Source: an uncultured Allomuricauda sp.
Lineage (GTDB): Bacteria > Bacteroidota > Bacteroidia > Flavobacteriales > Flavobacteriaceae
DNA: 12,217 bases
Assembly (NCBI GenBank): GCA_937911965.1
Contig: CALDPL010000060.1
Coordinates: forward strand, 1-12,217
Direction: 5' to 3'
In this document: positions 1-8,391 of the stretch, piece after piece
How the letters are laid out: each line of letters opens with the position of its first letter
How positions within the stretch are numbered: the stretch's first letter is position 1
Made by a program: the position numbers and the translations under genes
The notes under the pieces: model-generated
What the model was told of the DNA's origin: nothing
Database searches by the model: none
What the model saw: only the letters and a program-made list of their open reading frames with translations

Positions 1-111
1 CACCCGCTCCGGGGTGATGCTGCCCCTTAGGGTATCTTGTCGGGTAAAGGTTTGGGAGCTCGCGATCAGGGTTCCCAATAGGAAGGTGGCCAGGCCAAAA
101 AAAGTTCTCAT
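1..111 (-). CDS. Probable exported M1-family aminopeptidase, N-terminal fragment
   Basis: Only the first 37 codons lie in the window; the rest runs off the left edge. The fragment starts with ATG at 111-109 and opens with MRTFFGLATFLLGTLIASSQ, a short positive start followed by a hydrophobic stretch and a likely signal peptidase I site near residues 18-20, so the product is probably exported. The mature start, around residues 25-36 (QDTLRGSITPER), resembles from memory the segment that precedes the catalytic domain in Bacteroidota M1 metallopeptidases; that is a recollection of the family and no catalytic motif (GxMEN, HExxH) is inside the window. It lies 56 bases downstream of the M28 peptidase gene on the same strand with no visible terminator between them, so co-transcription is likely. 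The export signal is well supported; the family call is moderate. Confidence 0.6.
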   Translation of the reverse strand, partial: MRTFFGLATFLLGTLIASSQTFTRQDTLRGSITPERV

Positions 112-167
112 AGTTCGGTTTTTAAATTTTTTGGTTCGTCGGATGGATTTTTGTTCATGTTGGGTCT

Positions 168-1499
168 TCATCGAAAGGTCTTGCCCGGAAACACCACTGG
201 GCTTTCATGGCCGTCCGCTCCCACGGAGGAAACCCCGAAGAAATAATTGTCTATGACCACGCCCTTAAGGGTGTGGGCATCGGTGTCCCCCACGTACCTG
301 GAGTGGTCCCAGGTAGGGGAGGTGGTATCCCTCCAATGGATTTTATACCCTTTTGCACCCTCCACTTTTTCCCATTTCAAACGGGTATCGGGCTGGACCA
401 TTCCCCCGATCTGTACCTCGGTGGGTGCCGGGGGCGCCCAGGCCAGGGAAGCCATGGAGATGGCGTTTACGGCAGTGAGTTTTTTGGCGTAGTCAAAGTT
501 GACGTGTTCCAATACATCCCCATATGCAATGCCGTCCTCCACCCGGATGTCCTGATGTTGCTGGGTGTAATTTTCATGGGCCTCCATGATTCGGATCCCG
601 GCAAATCCCGCATCGTTGAACGGCCTGTGGTGCCCTCCCCGGCCAAAGCGGTCCAAGCGGTAGATCATCATGGGGTTCATTTGGGGCATATAGGTCCTGG
701 TGGTCTTGTGCACGTATCGGGCCAGTTGCCTTGAGATTCCGTCAACCTCCCCCCCGGCAAACCGGCGGGCCCGTCTTTGCCCTTCGGTTTCGGTAGGGGG
801 GACCGGTTCGGAAAATATCCTGAAGTCCCTATTGCTGATGGTCCCGTCCACCCCCTTGATATTGCCGATCATATCGTTGTTCAAAACCCCAATGATATCC
901 CAGCCTTTTTTCTTGGCATAGGCCGCCAGGCCCTTGCCGCCATAGAGTCCCTGTTCCTCCCCGGAAAGCCCTACATATACGATGCTGCTTTCGAAATTGT
1001 ATTTGGAAAGTACGCGGGCGGCCTCCAGGGTCCCCGCCATTCCACTGGCGTTGTCATTGGCCCCTGGGGAATCCGAAGTGAAATCCACCGGGTCGCTTAC
1101 CCTGGAATCGATGTCCCCGCTCATGATGATATGGCGGTTGGGGTATTTGCTGCCCCTTTGTACGGCCACGACATTGACCACCCAGACATCGTGTACGATC
1201 CGGGCGTTGTCCCCTTTTTTGACAAGGTCCTTCTGGTAGAATACTTCCAGGCAGTTGTTGCAATCTGCCGATATCCGTTCAAATTCCGATTTTATCCATC
1301 GTCTGGCTGCTCCGATCCCACGGGTCTGTGAAAGGGTATCGCTAAGGGTGTGCCGGGTGCCGAAATTGGCCAGGGTGGTCACATCCTTTTCAATGCGATC
1401 GGCGGACACCGCATCGATGATGTCGTAGATTCTCGGATCGGTCTGGGCAAGACCCAGGGTAGAAAACAGAAGGAAGAATATTGGAAGAAGGATTTTCAT
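168..1499 (-). CDS. Exported M28-family zinc metallopeptidase with C-terminal FN3-like domain
   Basis: The product is a 443-residue protein with an N-terminal signal peptide (residues 1-18, cleavage likely after GLA) and thus acts outside the cytoplasm, probably as an aminopeptidase or carboxypeptidase-like exopeptidase. M28 motifs appear in order: GDIDSR at 128-133, PGANDNASG at 145-153 (bridging Asp149), SGEEQG at 179-184 (catalytic and zinc-binding glutamates 181/182), NNDMIG at 207-212 (Asp209) and GGHH at 288-291 (terminal His ligand). Oddly, the first ligand position, normally His in G-H-x-D-S, is Asp129 (codon GAC at 1115-1113). A C80/C83 pair may form a disulphide. Residues about 356-443 look like a fibronectin type III-like fold, common as an accessory domain in this peptidase type. 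It sits 42 bases downstream of the propeller/SnoaL gene and upstream of the putative M1 peptidase, which suggests an export-linked peptide-degradation pair. The family is sure; the substrate is unknown. Confidence 0.88.
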   Translation of the reverse strand: MKILLPIFFLLFSTLGLAQTDPRIYDIIDAVSADRIEKDVTTLANFGTRHTLSDTLSQTRGIGAARRWIKSEFERISADCNNCLEVFYQKDLVKKGDNARIVHDVWVVNVVAVQRGSKYPNRHIIMSGDIDSRVSDPVDFTSDSPGANDNASGMAGTLEAARVLSKYNFESSIVYVGLSGEEQGLYGGKGLAAYAKKKGWDIIGVLNNDMIGNIKGVDGTISNRDFRIFSEPVPPTETEGQRRARRFAGGEVDGISRQLARYVHKTTRTYMPQMNPMMIYRLDRFGRGGHHRPFNDAGFAGIRIMEAHENYTQQHQDIRVEDGIAYGDVLEHVNFDYAKKLTAVNAISMASLAWAPPAPTEVQIGGMVQPDTRLKWEKVEGAKGYKIHWRDTTSPTWDHSRYVGDTDAHTLKGVVIDNYFFGVSSVGADGHESPVVFPGKTFR

Positions 1500-1541
1500 G
1501 GATTTTGAACTTTGGTTTTGGGCGGGGAAGCTATAAAAAAA

Positions 1542-3065
1542 TTATTGAATGAGTGTAATTTTCGAGATCTTCCCATCCACCACTTCGTATAGGGTCACGG
1601 TTTGTACCTTGATCCCATTCCGGGTCATAAGCCCCTCTTGGAGGACCTTGTTGCCGATGACGATCCTGTTCAGACCCTCCACATTAAGGTCGGGACTGCC
1701 GGCAATGATTCCACCGTACCGTTGGCGCAGGGCATTTTTGCCACTGGCGATCGCCTTGTTCAGGGATTGGTACAGGATGACATCCCCAGCAATGAGTTCC
1801 ATAAAAGTATCGATGTCCCTTTCGTTGAATGCCTGCAACAGCTCCTGTACAATGGGTTCCGTATCGGCAGTGGGAAGATCGGGGAAGATAAGGGTCCTGG
1901 AGGCTATGCGTCCGTTTTTGACCTCGGTCAGGCTGACCTGGTGTCCGCTGCGGCCATCCACTGTGGAAATCTCCTCATCGATGACCAGGTTTTCGCTGAC
2001 GATTCTATTGACCACTTCCAATTTGGCCTTCCCGGTATTGTCCAAAAAGCGCTGGTGGGCCTGGAAAAGTTGCTGCTTTCCCCGCTGGAGGATCTTATCG
2101 GGATAGCGTTGTACCAGTGCATCCTGGGCATACCAATCCAAAAAACCTTCCAATTCCCCTTTATTGTAGGCATCGAGTTGTTTTTGTACGATGATGGCCG
2201 GGGATTCCTCGGCCACAAAGGCCAATCGGTTCCTGGCCGGGTTGATGGCGATTCGGCTGATATTGTGGATCTGATCTTGTCCAAATTCCATGATGGTCTT
2301 CCACGATCCAAGGGAATCCAATTCCAGGGTCAACAGGCTTTTTCCCGATCCGACGATCATGGTGTTTTCGTCCAACCAGTTTATGTCCTCCCGATTTTTA
2401 TGGCAGTCGGCCAATTTTTCGGATTCCCCGCTTGTGGGGTCCAAGGCCATGACCTCCCAAAGCGGCTTGGCCTTGGATATATAACTGACGCTTTGGCTTC
2501 CCGGGATCCTGTGCAGGGACCTCCCCACATTCCTTCCCACGATCCGATGGGTGTTCTCCCCGGTGTCGATCAGGGCCAGGTCCATTCGGTTGCCCATCAG
2601 GACGGTGGCCAATAGAAGTTGCCCATCCAGCCACAGATGATACCCGATCTTCAGCTCGGAAATTGGCTTGGACTCCCCGGAATCAAGGGAGTATTCATAA
2701 AGGCGTTGCAGACCGTCCAGATCCAGGCGAATGGCCGATATGGCCTCTTTTCCGGGAATTTTCATGGGGGAGTACTCACTTCCTCCCTGGGTATTGGTCA
2801 GCCACTGCTTGGTACTTCCCTTGGTGATGTTGAACCGGAGTACATCGGTCTGTCCGTCCCGGGTGGAGGAAAACAATACGGTATGATCGTCCAAAAAGGA
2901 AGGCTGATTGTCATAACCTTCATTGTTGGATATATTCTTTGGATTGGACAATATTGGGGACCCATCGTCCAGCTCCAGGTCAAAAAGGTAGATTTCGGTA
3001 TTGGCCTGGGCAAAGGTCCATGCGGTGGTCAAAAGAAAGCCCAATGCCAATAGGTTCTGTCTCAT
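1542..3065 (-). CDS. Exported TolB-like beta-propeller protein with two SnoaL-like domains
   Basis: This 507-residue protein starts with a signal peptide (residues 1-19, cleavage near TFA-Q or AQA-N). Residues about 22-285 show repeated PD40/WD40-like beta-propeller pieces, such as DNQPSFLDDHTVLFSSTRDG (52-71) and INPARNRLAFV (274-284), as in TolB-type propellers. Residues about 288-396 and 402-507 are two tandem SnoaL/NTF2-like domains. The duplication is visible as NRIV at 353 and 466 and EVKNGRI at 381 against EVVDGKI at 494, a 113-residue period. SnoaL-like folds are small cone-shaped barrels that bind hydrophobic ligands or act as isomerases or hydrolases; no specific catalytic set is recognisable here, so a binding role is as likely as an enzyme. 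The start codon overlaps the otsAB stop by four bases (ATGA), which suggests translational coupling. Domain types are fairly safe; the function is unknown. Confidence 0.8.
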   Translation of the reverse strand: MRQNLLALGFLLTTAWTFAQANTEIYLFDLELDDGSPILSNPKNISNNEGYDNQPSFLDDHTVLFSSTRDGQTDVLRFNITKGSTKQWLTNTQGGSEYSPMKIPGKEAISAIRLDLDGLQRLYEYSLDSGESKPISELKIGYHLWLDGQLLLATVLMGNRMDLALIDTGENTHRIVGRNVGRSLHRIPGSQSVSYISKAKPLWEVMALDPTSGESEKLADCHKNREDINWLDENTMIVGSGKSLLTLELDSLGSWKTIMEFGQDQIHNISRIAINPARNRLAFVAEESPAIIVQKQLDAYNKGELEGFLDWYAQDALVQRYPDKILQRGKQQLFQAHQRFLDNTGKAKLEVVNRIVSENLVIDEEISTVDGRSGHQVSLTEVKNGRIASRTLIFPDLPTADTEPIVQELLQAFNERDIDTFMELIAGDVILYQSLNKAIASGKNALRQRYGGIIAGSPDLNVEGLNRIVIGNKVLQEGLMTRNGIKVQTVTLYEVVDGKISKITLIQ

Positions 3066-5272
3066 GATTCCGCAAAGTGTTTTAGCAGTTCCCTCACCTT
3101 CTTTGTATGCTCCAAATGATAACGGGCCTGGGTCTTTTTTAGTCCCACCTTCACCGTAATGGCCGAATCCGGAAGCTCTTGGAACATGAACTCATCGGTC
3201 CAATCATCCCCAATGGCAAAGACAAAATCATAATTGTCCTTGCCCAACATACGGACCGCGGCCCTTCCTTTGTTCACATTGCTGCTCTTGACTTCCATCA
3301 CCTTGTTCCCGTTGAGAACGCTAATTTCGTCATTGCCGATCAAACTTCGCAGTACCACATCCAATTCTGCAGCCCTCTTGTCGCCAAAATCCGGATCCGT
3401 ATTCCGATAGTGCCAGGCCATGGAATAGTTTTTCTCCTCGATGAAGGACCCGGGGGTCCTGTCGACAAAGGATTCCAATATCGGTCTGATTTTGTCCATC
3501 CAGTCCCTGTTGACCTGTTCCAACAGTTGAAAATCCTTTCCCTTCCTGGAAATCCAGACCCCGTGCTCCACGATCATATTATACCCCTTGGGCTGGAACC
3601 ATCGGGCAAAGGTCTGTTTGTCCCGCCCACTGATCAGGAATATTGTGGTGTTTTGCTGATGGTGCAATTTGTCCAAAAGGGCATGGAGTTCCTCATCGGG
3701 TACGGCCTTTTGCGGATCCTTGTGGAATCCGGTCAGGGTGCCGTCATAATCCAGGAACAAAAGCCTTTTTTTGGCCTGGGAGTATTCCTCGACAATTTGG
3801 GATTGGATCTCCTTGTTTATTTTTTGTGAAACAAAAATATGTCCACTGTCCTTTTTTGAGATCAGGGCATCCATGAATTCCTTGGCCCAGACCTCAACAT
3901 TGTACCGCTCGAGCCTATTCTGGAGAAAACTGTTCCGGGCAATCTGTTCCTCCTTGGGCATATGGATGGCCTGCTTCAGGGTATCGGCCTGTTGTTCAAA
4001 ATTATTGGGATTGATCAATAGGGCCTCGTTCATTTCATTGGCCGATCCGGCCATTTCACTTAGGATCAACACCCCGGTCCCGTCGATACGGGTGGCGATG
4101 TATTCCTTGGCCACCAGGTTCATCCCGTCCCGAAGCGGGGTCAACCAAGCGATGTCGCTGGAAGTGTAGAGGTCGATGAGGTTCCCAAAGGGAAGGGACC
4201 TGTGGAAATACCATATGGGGGTCCAATTGACCGTGGAAAGTTCCCCGTTGATCCTCCCGATCAGTTCGTCGATTTCCTTTTTGAGCAATTGGTATTGGGG
4301 CACATTGGACCTTGAGGGCACCGCCAGGATTATCAAGCGGACCTTTTCCCGGTATTCCGGATATTTTTTCAGGAAGTATTCAAAGGCATTGAGCCGTTTG
4401 GCAATGCCCTTGCTGTAATCCAATCGGTCTATGGACAGGATCAATTTGGTCCCCGGGGCAAAGGCCTTGTGTTCATCCAGGCGGATCTGCACCTCACTTT
4501 TGTCCACCTTTTTCCTTTGTTCATGGGCGATGGCGGCATCGTGGAATTTTTTATAGTCGATTCCCATGGGAAAGGAATCCACCTTGATGGTACGTTGTTC
4601 CAAATAGATTTCGTTGAAGCTTACTTCCAGCCCCAACAGCCTCCGCACCGAACTCAAAAAATGTCTTTCGTAGTCGTAGGTGTGGAACCCGATCAAATCC
4701 GAACCGAGAAGGCCTTCCAGGATCTCCTCCCTCCAGGGCAGGGTCCGAAAGATCTCATAGGACGGAAAGGGAATGTGCAAAAAGAACCCAATGGAGGTGT
4801 CGGGACGTTTTTCCCGTACCATTTGGGGGACCAATAGGAGTTGGTAGTCATGGATCCATATGATGTCCCCGTCCCCCGATTTTTCAAGGATGGCATCCGC
4901 GAACTTTTGGTTCACCCTTTTATAGGATTCCCAAAATTCCAGTTCGAATTCGGCGTATTCCATGAAATAGTGGAACAGGGGCCAAATGGTCCTATTGCTG
5001 AAACCATAATAAAATCCATCGATTTCCTCTTGGGACAGGTCGACCTTGGCACAGCCGTGCTTTTCCAGGACCTCCGTGATCTTTCCATCCAGGTCGGCCG
5101 GGGTTTCCTCTTGGGTCAGTCCCGACCACCCGATCCAAATACTGTCCCCGCCTTGGTGGACCGATTTCATTCCGGTGGCCAGGCCCCCTACACTGGGTAT
5201 GGCCTTTATATCCCCGCCCTCTATCCGTAATTGAACGGGCAAACGATTCGAAATTATGAGGGTTTTGGCCAT
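3062..5272 (-). CDS. otsAB: Bifunctional trehalose-6-phosphate synthase/phosphatase (OtsA-OtsB fusion)
   Basis: A 736-residue cytoplasmic protein joining both steps of trehalose synthesis from UDP-glucose and glucose-6-phosphate. Residues about 3-470 form a GT20 synthase domain: SNRLPV at 8-13, the GGLATG loop at 29-34, the WIGWSG segment at 46-51, NRTIWPLFHY at 93-102, HDYQLLLVP at 141-149, HIPFP at 166-170, DRLDYSKG at 282-289 (nucleotide-sugar Arg and Lys) and RDGMNLVAKEY at 381-391. Residues about 500-736 form a HAD-type trehalose phosphatase: DYDGT at 508-512 (nucleophile Asp508, acid/base Asp510), SGR at 548-550 and GDDWTDEFMF at 688-697. All key motifs are present, so both halves should be active. 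Length fits the bacterial fusion type. It faces a divergent GH15 gene and its stop overlaps the start of the next gene. Trehalose would serve as an osmolyte or stress protectant. Confidence 0.96.
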   Translation of the reverse strand: MAKTLIISNRLPVQLRIEGGDIKAIPSVGGLATGMKSVHQGGDSIWIGWSGLTQEETPADLDGKITEVLEKHGCAKVDLSQEEIDGFYYGFSNRTIWPLFHYFMEYAEFELEFWESYKRVNQKFADAILEKSGDGDIIWIHDYQLLLVPQMVREKRPDTSIGFFLHIPFPSYEIFRTLPWREEILEGLLGSDLIGFHTYDYERHFLSSVRRLLGLEVSFNEIYLEQRTIKVDSFPMGIDYKKFHDAAIAHEQRKKVDKSEVQIRLDEHKAFAPGTKLILSIDRLDYSKGIAKRLNAFEYFLKKYPEYREKVRLIILAVPSRSNVPQYQLLKKEIDELIGRINGELSTVNWTPIWYFHRSLPFGNLIDLYTSSDIAWLTPLRDGMNLVAKEYIATRIDGTGVLILSEMAGSANEMNEALLINPNNFEQQADTLKQAIHMPKEEQIARNSFLQNRLERYNVEVWAKEFMDALISKKDSGHIFVSQKINKEIQSQIVEEYSQAKKRLLFLDYDGTLTGFHKDPQKAVPDEELHALLDKLHHQQNTTIFLISGRDKQTFARWFQPKGYNMIVEHGVWISRKGKDFQLLEQVNRDWMDKIRPILESFVDRTPGSFIEEKNYSMAWHYRNTDPDFGDKRAAELDVVLRSLIGNDEISVLNGNKVMEVKSSNVNKGRAAVRMLGKDNYDFVFAIGDDWTDEFMFQELPDSAITVKVGLKKTQARYHLEHTKKVRELLKHFAES

Positions 5273-5366
5273 AAAAGGGGGAGTTTTGACTGCTTTTAAA
5301 AATAAGTTTCTTTAAATTTCGGAAAATTCGACCGCAAAAGCAATTCGCAGCGAACATTTCACAAAA
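5273..5366. promoter_or_regulatory. Divergent promoter region between otsAB and the GH15 gene
   Basis: This 94-base AT-rich stretch separates two genes that point away from each other, so it should hold both promoters. Candidate -7 elements resembling the Bacteroidota TAnnTTTG consensus, each with one mismatch, are TAAGTTTC at 5303-5310 and TAAATTTC at 5313-5320 on the plus strand (toward GH15), and TATTTTTA (complement of 5297-5304) on the minus strand (toward otsAB). None has a convincing TTTG at the -33 distance, so exact promoters are unsure. The near overlap of opposing elements would permit linked control of trehalose synthesis and breakdown, which is inference. Confidence 0.4.
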
Positions 5367-7172
5367 ATGGCTATGGACAATTTGGATTATGGAATTATTG
5401 GAAATTGTAGAAGTGCTGCCCTGATTTCAAAGAATGCTTCCCTGGAGTGGTGCTGTCTTCCTGAATTTGATTCCCCTTCGGTCTTTGCGGCCCTTTTGGA
5501 TACACAAAAAGGAGGTAGTTTCGGGCTGGAACCCTTAGGGGATTATCGGGTCCATCAAGAATACATGGGAGAAACCGCCATTCTGGTCACCCGTTTTTCC
5601 CAAGGGGACAACGTCTTTGAGGTCAGGGACTTTATGCCAAGGTACAATAAAAAAGGGGGCAAGTACAATTCCCCCCCGGAAATTGTACGGTATATAAAAC
5701 ACATCAGTGGAAAACCGAAGATAAAGGTCACCTATGACCCCCAATTGGAATATGCCCTTGGGGAGACCACCCATTACATCAAAAAGGATTTTATCGTCAG
5801 TCTTACCCATCAGGAAAAGTACGACACCCTTTTTCTGTACACTTCCTTTGACAAGGAGAACGTGATGGGCACCGGGGAACTTGAATTGGAAGGGGACGGT
5901 TATTTTCTGATCTGCTACCACGAAAAAATATTGAAGCCCACGACCAAGAAAATGGCCTTGGAACTCAATCGCACCAAAGTCTATTGGTTGGATTGGGTGG
6001 ACAAGATGCCCGTGTACAAAACCTTCAATGACGAGATCGTCCGAAGTGCCATTACCCTCAAATTGCTCACCTATGACAAGAGTGGGGCGGTCTTGGCCGC
6101 AGCGACCACCTCCCTTCCGGAAACCTTGGGGGAGGTGCGCAATTGGGACTACAGATTCTGTTGGATCCGGGACGCTTCCATGGTGATCAAGGTGGTTTCC
6201 GAACTGGGCCATATGAATGCCGCCAAAAGGTTTCTTCAGTTCATCATCGACCTGATGCCGGACAAGGATGAAAAACTCCAGATCATGTACGGTATCAACA
6301 AGGAAAAGATCCTTACGGAAAGGACCCTGGACCATTTGGAGGGCTATATGGGGTCCAAGCCCGTTAGGATCGGGAATGCGGCCTATATGCAGCGTCAACA
6401 CGACATTTACGGGATATTGATGGATGTCATCCACGAGCAATTGATGAAATTCAGCAATGATATCGAAAATGGGGAGGAACTCTGGAACATAACCAAGGGG
6501 ATTGTTTGGATCGTGGGAAGGCACTGGAAGGAACCGGACAAGGGAATCTGGGAATTCAGGGGGGAGGACAGGCACTTCACCTTTTCCAAGGTATTGTGTT
6601 GGGTGGCCGTGGATCGGGCCATCAAGGTGGCCAAAACCTTTGGTAAAAAAAGAAAGTTGGAAAAATGGAGGGCCCTGGAACAGGAAATTAAGGCGGACAT
6701 CCACGAAAACGCATGGAACCCGGACCTCAATTCCTTCGTGCAATCCTACGGGTCACGACATTTGGATGCCTCGGTGCTGCTTATGGAGCCCTATGGGTTC
6801 ATCGAGGCCATGGACCCCAGATACGTAAGTACCGTAAAGGCCATGGAAGTGGGCCTGAGCAACGATGGACTGCTGTACCGGTACCGCAACGAGGATGATT
6901 TTGGGTTGCCCTCATCCTCATTTACGGTATGTACCTTCTGGTTCATCGACAGCCTGTTCAAGATCGGGGAGGAGAAAAGGGCCCTGGAACAGTTCAAACG
7001 ACTGTTGGGCTATGGCAACCATTTGGGGCTGTTCAGCGAGGATCTGGATTTCAAGACCAAAAGGATGTTGGGAAATTTCCCCCAGGCCTATTCCCATTTG
7101 GCACTGATCCAATGTGCCATCAATTTTTCCAAGAAAGGCAGTGAGGAACATATTTTGGAGTCAATCGGATGA
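5367..7172 (+). CDS. GH15 family glycoside hydrolase (glucoamylase or trehalase type)
   Basis: A 601-residue protein without a signal peptide, so it should act in the cytoplasm on alpha-linked glucosides. An N-terminal beta-rich domain (about 1-220, beginning DYGIIGNCRSAALIS) is followed by an (alpha/alpha)6 barrel. GH15 signatures seen are ETLGEVRNWDYRFCWIRDAS (252-271), GYMGSKPVRIGNAA (326-339), GIWEFRGEDRHFTFSKVLCW (393-412) and GLFSEDLD (554-561). By family knowledge the Glu in GIWE (396) is the likely general acid and the Glu in FSED (558) the likely base. GH15 includes glucoamylases, glucodextranases and also trehalases (known in mycobacteria and Thermoplasma). Its position head-to-head with otsAB favours a role in trehalose or storage-glucan turnover. 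Substrate cannot be decided from motifs alone. The start at MAMDN is taken because the typical opening begins directly after it; an ATG two codons later is equally possible. Confidence 0.92.
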   Translation: MAMDNLDYGIIGNCRSAALISKNASLEWCCLPEFDSPSVFAALLDTQKGGSFGLEPLGDYRVHQEYMGETAILVTRFSQGDNVFEVRDFMPRYNKKGGKYNSPPEIVRYIKHISGKPKIKVTYDPQLEYALGETTHYIKKDFIVSLTHQEKYDTLFLYTSFDKENVMGTGELELEGDGYFLICYHEKILKPTTKKMALELNRTKVYWLDWVDKMPVYKTFNDEIVRSAITLKLLTYDKSGAVLAAATTSLPETLGEVRNWDYRFCWIRDASMVIKVVSELGHMNAAKRFLQFIIDLMPDKDEKLQIMYGINKEKILTERTLDHLEGYMGSKPVRIGNAAYMQRQHDIYGILMDVIHEQLMKFSNDIENGEELWNITKGIVWIVGRHWKEPDKGIWEFRGEDRHFTFSKVLCWVAVDRAIKVAKTFGKKRKLEKWRALEQEIKADIHENAWNPDLNSFVQSYGSRHLDASVLLMEPYGFIEAMDPRYVSTVKAMEVGLSNDGLLYRYRNEDDFGLPSSSFTVCTFWFIDSLFKIGEEKRALEQFKRLLGYGNHLGLFSEDLDFKTKRMLGNFPQAYSHLALIQCAINFSKKGSEEHILESIG

Positions 7173-7198
7173 TCGATGGACAGTCCCCCTCAAAGGGG

Positions 7199-8389
7199 TC
7201 AATATAAAAAACCAAAAATCCAAAGTGGCAATTTTCCAACCGGAAATTCAAGATTATCGGAAACCCCATAGCCTTGGGTTGCGTTTTGGAGTTGCTTTAT
7301 ACTTTTATCCTTTCCGCCCACTTCAAAAGTAAAGATATCATCCACTAGAAAATCCCCTTGTTTAGGAAAGGCCAAATTGTGCCTTACAGCTACTTGGGAA
7401 ATGAAAAATGTTTCTCTTAGATTTCCGGTATTGGGCTTCGTTGGGGAAAGAGCAAAGGCGAGATTGGTATTGTCCAAATAGATTTTTTCCGGTTTTTGAA
7501 GTACTGCGATGCTGATTCCGGAAGGATATAACAATTTGATCAATTGGGCCTGTTCCAAAAAATGTAAATAGGAATGAACCGAATTTCGGTGAATGTCACT
7601 TTTGGCCGCTATTGAACTTATATTGGGTTGAAAAGGTACATTGGATGCAATAACATTGAGCAATTGCAGCATTTTTTTGGCATTTCGTATATCAAAGCCT
7701 TTTAATTCTGCCATGTCGTATTCGACTATCATTCGTACCAGTTGTTGTAAACGGGTAGCATAACCATCCCGGTCCTCTAGTGAAAATGGATAGTACCCAA
7801 ATTCCAAATAGGACTGAAAATGGGATAAAGGTCGAAAATCAGGAGGGAACATATTAAACCAATTTCGGTCTGTAGAGAGGATGTCCTCAAGGGAAATAGA
7901 CGTAAAATCGTTCAAATCGTTAAAGCTCAAATACTCCCTATATGAAAGTCCGAACAATGAGTACATCAAAACCCGACGACTCAAATCCGCTTCTTCCTTT
8001 GAGATGTCTATTATTGAAGATCCAGTAAAAACAATCCTTAAATCTGGGTAGAAATCGTAAAGATTCTTTATGTGTTTGGCCCAATTTTCCAATTTGTGCA
8101 CTTCATCCAAAAAAAGATATTTTCCTCCTTTTTTATAAAATGATTCTGCTGTTTCCCCTAAGGAATGTGATGTGAAAAAGAAATCATCCAAACTCCAGTA
8201 GGTAGCCTCTATCGGACTCAGGTTCAATTCCTTCAATTTTTGCAATAGAAGTGTCGTCTTTCCGGTACCCCGGGCTCCCTTTATCCCTATCAATCTATTT
8301 TTCCAATTGATTTCATGGTACAAATAGCGTTTTTTTTCGGTACTTATCCGTTGCAGTAAATTGGCTGATTTTTCCAGTAAACTCTCCAT
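7199..8389 (-). CDS. DUF4143-type AAA+ ATPase
   Basis: A 396-residue P-loop ATPase of the AAA_14/DUF4143 type. Walker A is GARGTGKT at 38-45, Walker B YLFLDEVH at 91-98 (Asp95, Glu96), sensor 1 is near FTGSS at 121-125, and the SRR at 137-139 is in the usual arginine-finger region. Residues about 252-287 (ISSIAAKSDIHRNSVHSYL and after) look like a winged helix-turn-helix. The C-terminal DUF4143 part carries DDIFTFEVGGK at 350-360, similar to the D...ExxxK core of PD-(D/E)xK folds. The gene ends 26 bases from the convergent GH15 stop and has no partner gene. Hand counts of two of its 60-base lines give 22 and 18 G+C, against 30 and 38 for lines in GH15 and the thiolase, which suggests horizontal acquisition. 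Two palindromes lie just upstream. This family is widespread and patchily distributed in bacteria and archaea; its cellular role is poorly defined. Confidence 0.88.
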   Translation of the reverse strand: MESLLEKSANLLQRISTEKKRYLYHEINWKNRLIGIKGARGTGKTTLLLQKLKELNLSPIEATYWSLDDFFFTSHSLGETAESFYKKGGKYLFLDEVHKLENWAKHIKNLYDFYPDLRIVFTGSSIIDISKEEADLSRRVLMYSLFGLSYREYLSFNDLNDFTSISLEDILSTDRNWFNMFPPDFRPLSHFQSYLEFGYYPFSLEDRDGYATRLQQLVRMIVEYDMAELKGFDIRNAKKMLQLLNVIASNVPFQPNISSIAAKSDIHRNSVHSYLHFLEQAQLIKLLYPSGISIAVLQKPEKIYLDNTNLAFALSPTKPNTGNLRETFFISQVAVRHNLAFPKQGDFLVDDIFTFEVGGKDKSIKQLQNATQGYGVSDNLEFPVGKLPLWIFGFLY

Positions 8390-8391
8390 AA

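Noticed and set aside
1602..2615. A 337-codon open frame on the plus strand opposite the propeller/SnoaL gene
   Set aside because: It has no signal peptide or domain pattern, while the opposite strand encodes a signal peptide, a propeller and duplicated SnoaL-like domains.
5535..6743. A 402-codon open frame on the minus strand opposite the GH15 gene
   Set aside because: It lies wholly inside a gene with full GH15 signatures and shows the composition of a codon-bias shadow.
7183..7200. A small CCCC/GGGG hairpin between the convergent GH15 and ATPase genes, considered as a terminator
   Set aside because: The stem is only 4-5 bp and neither strand has a T-run after it.
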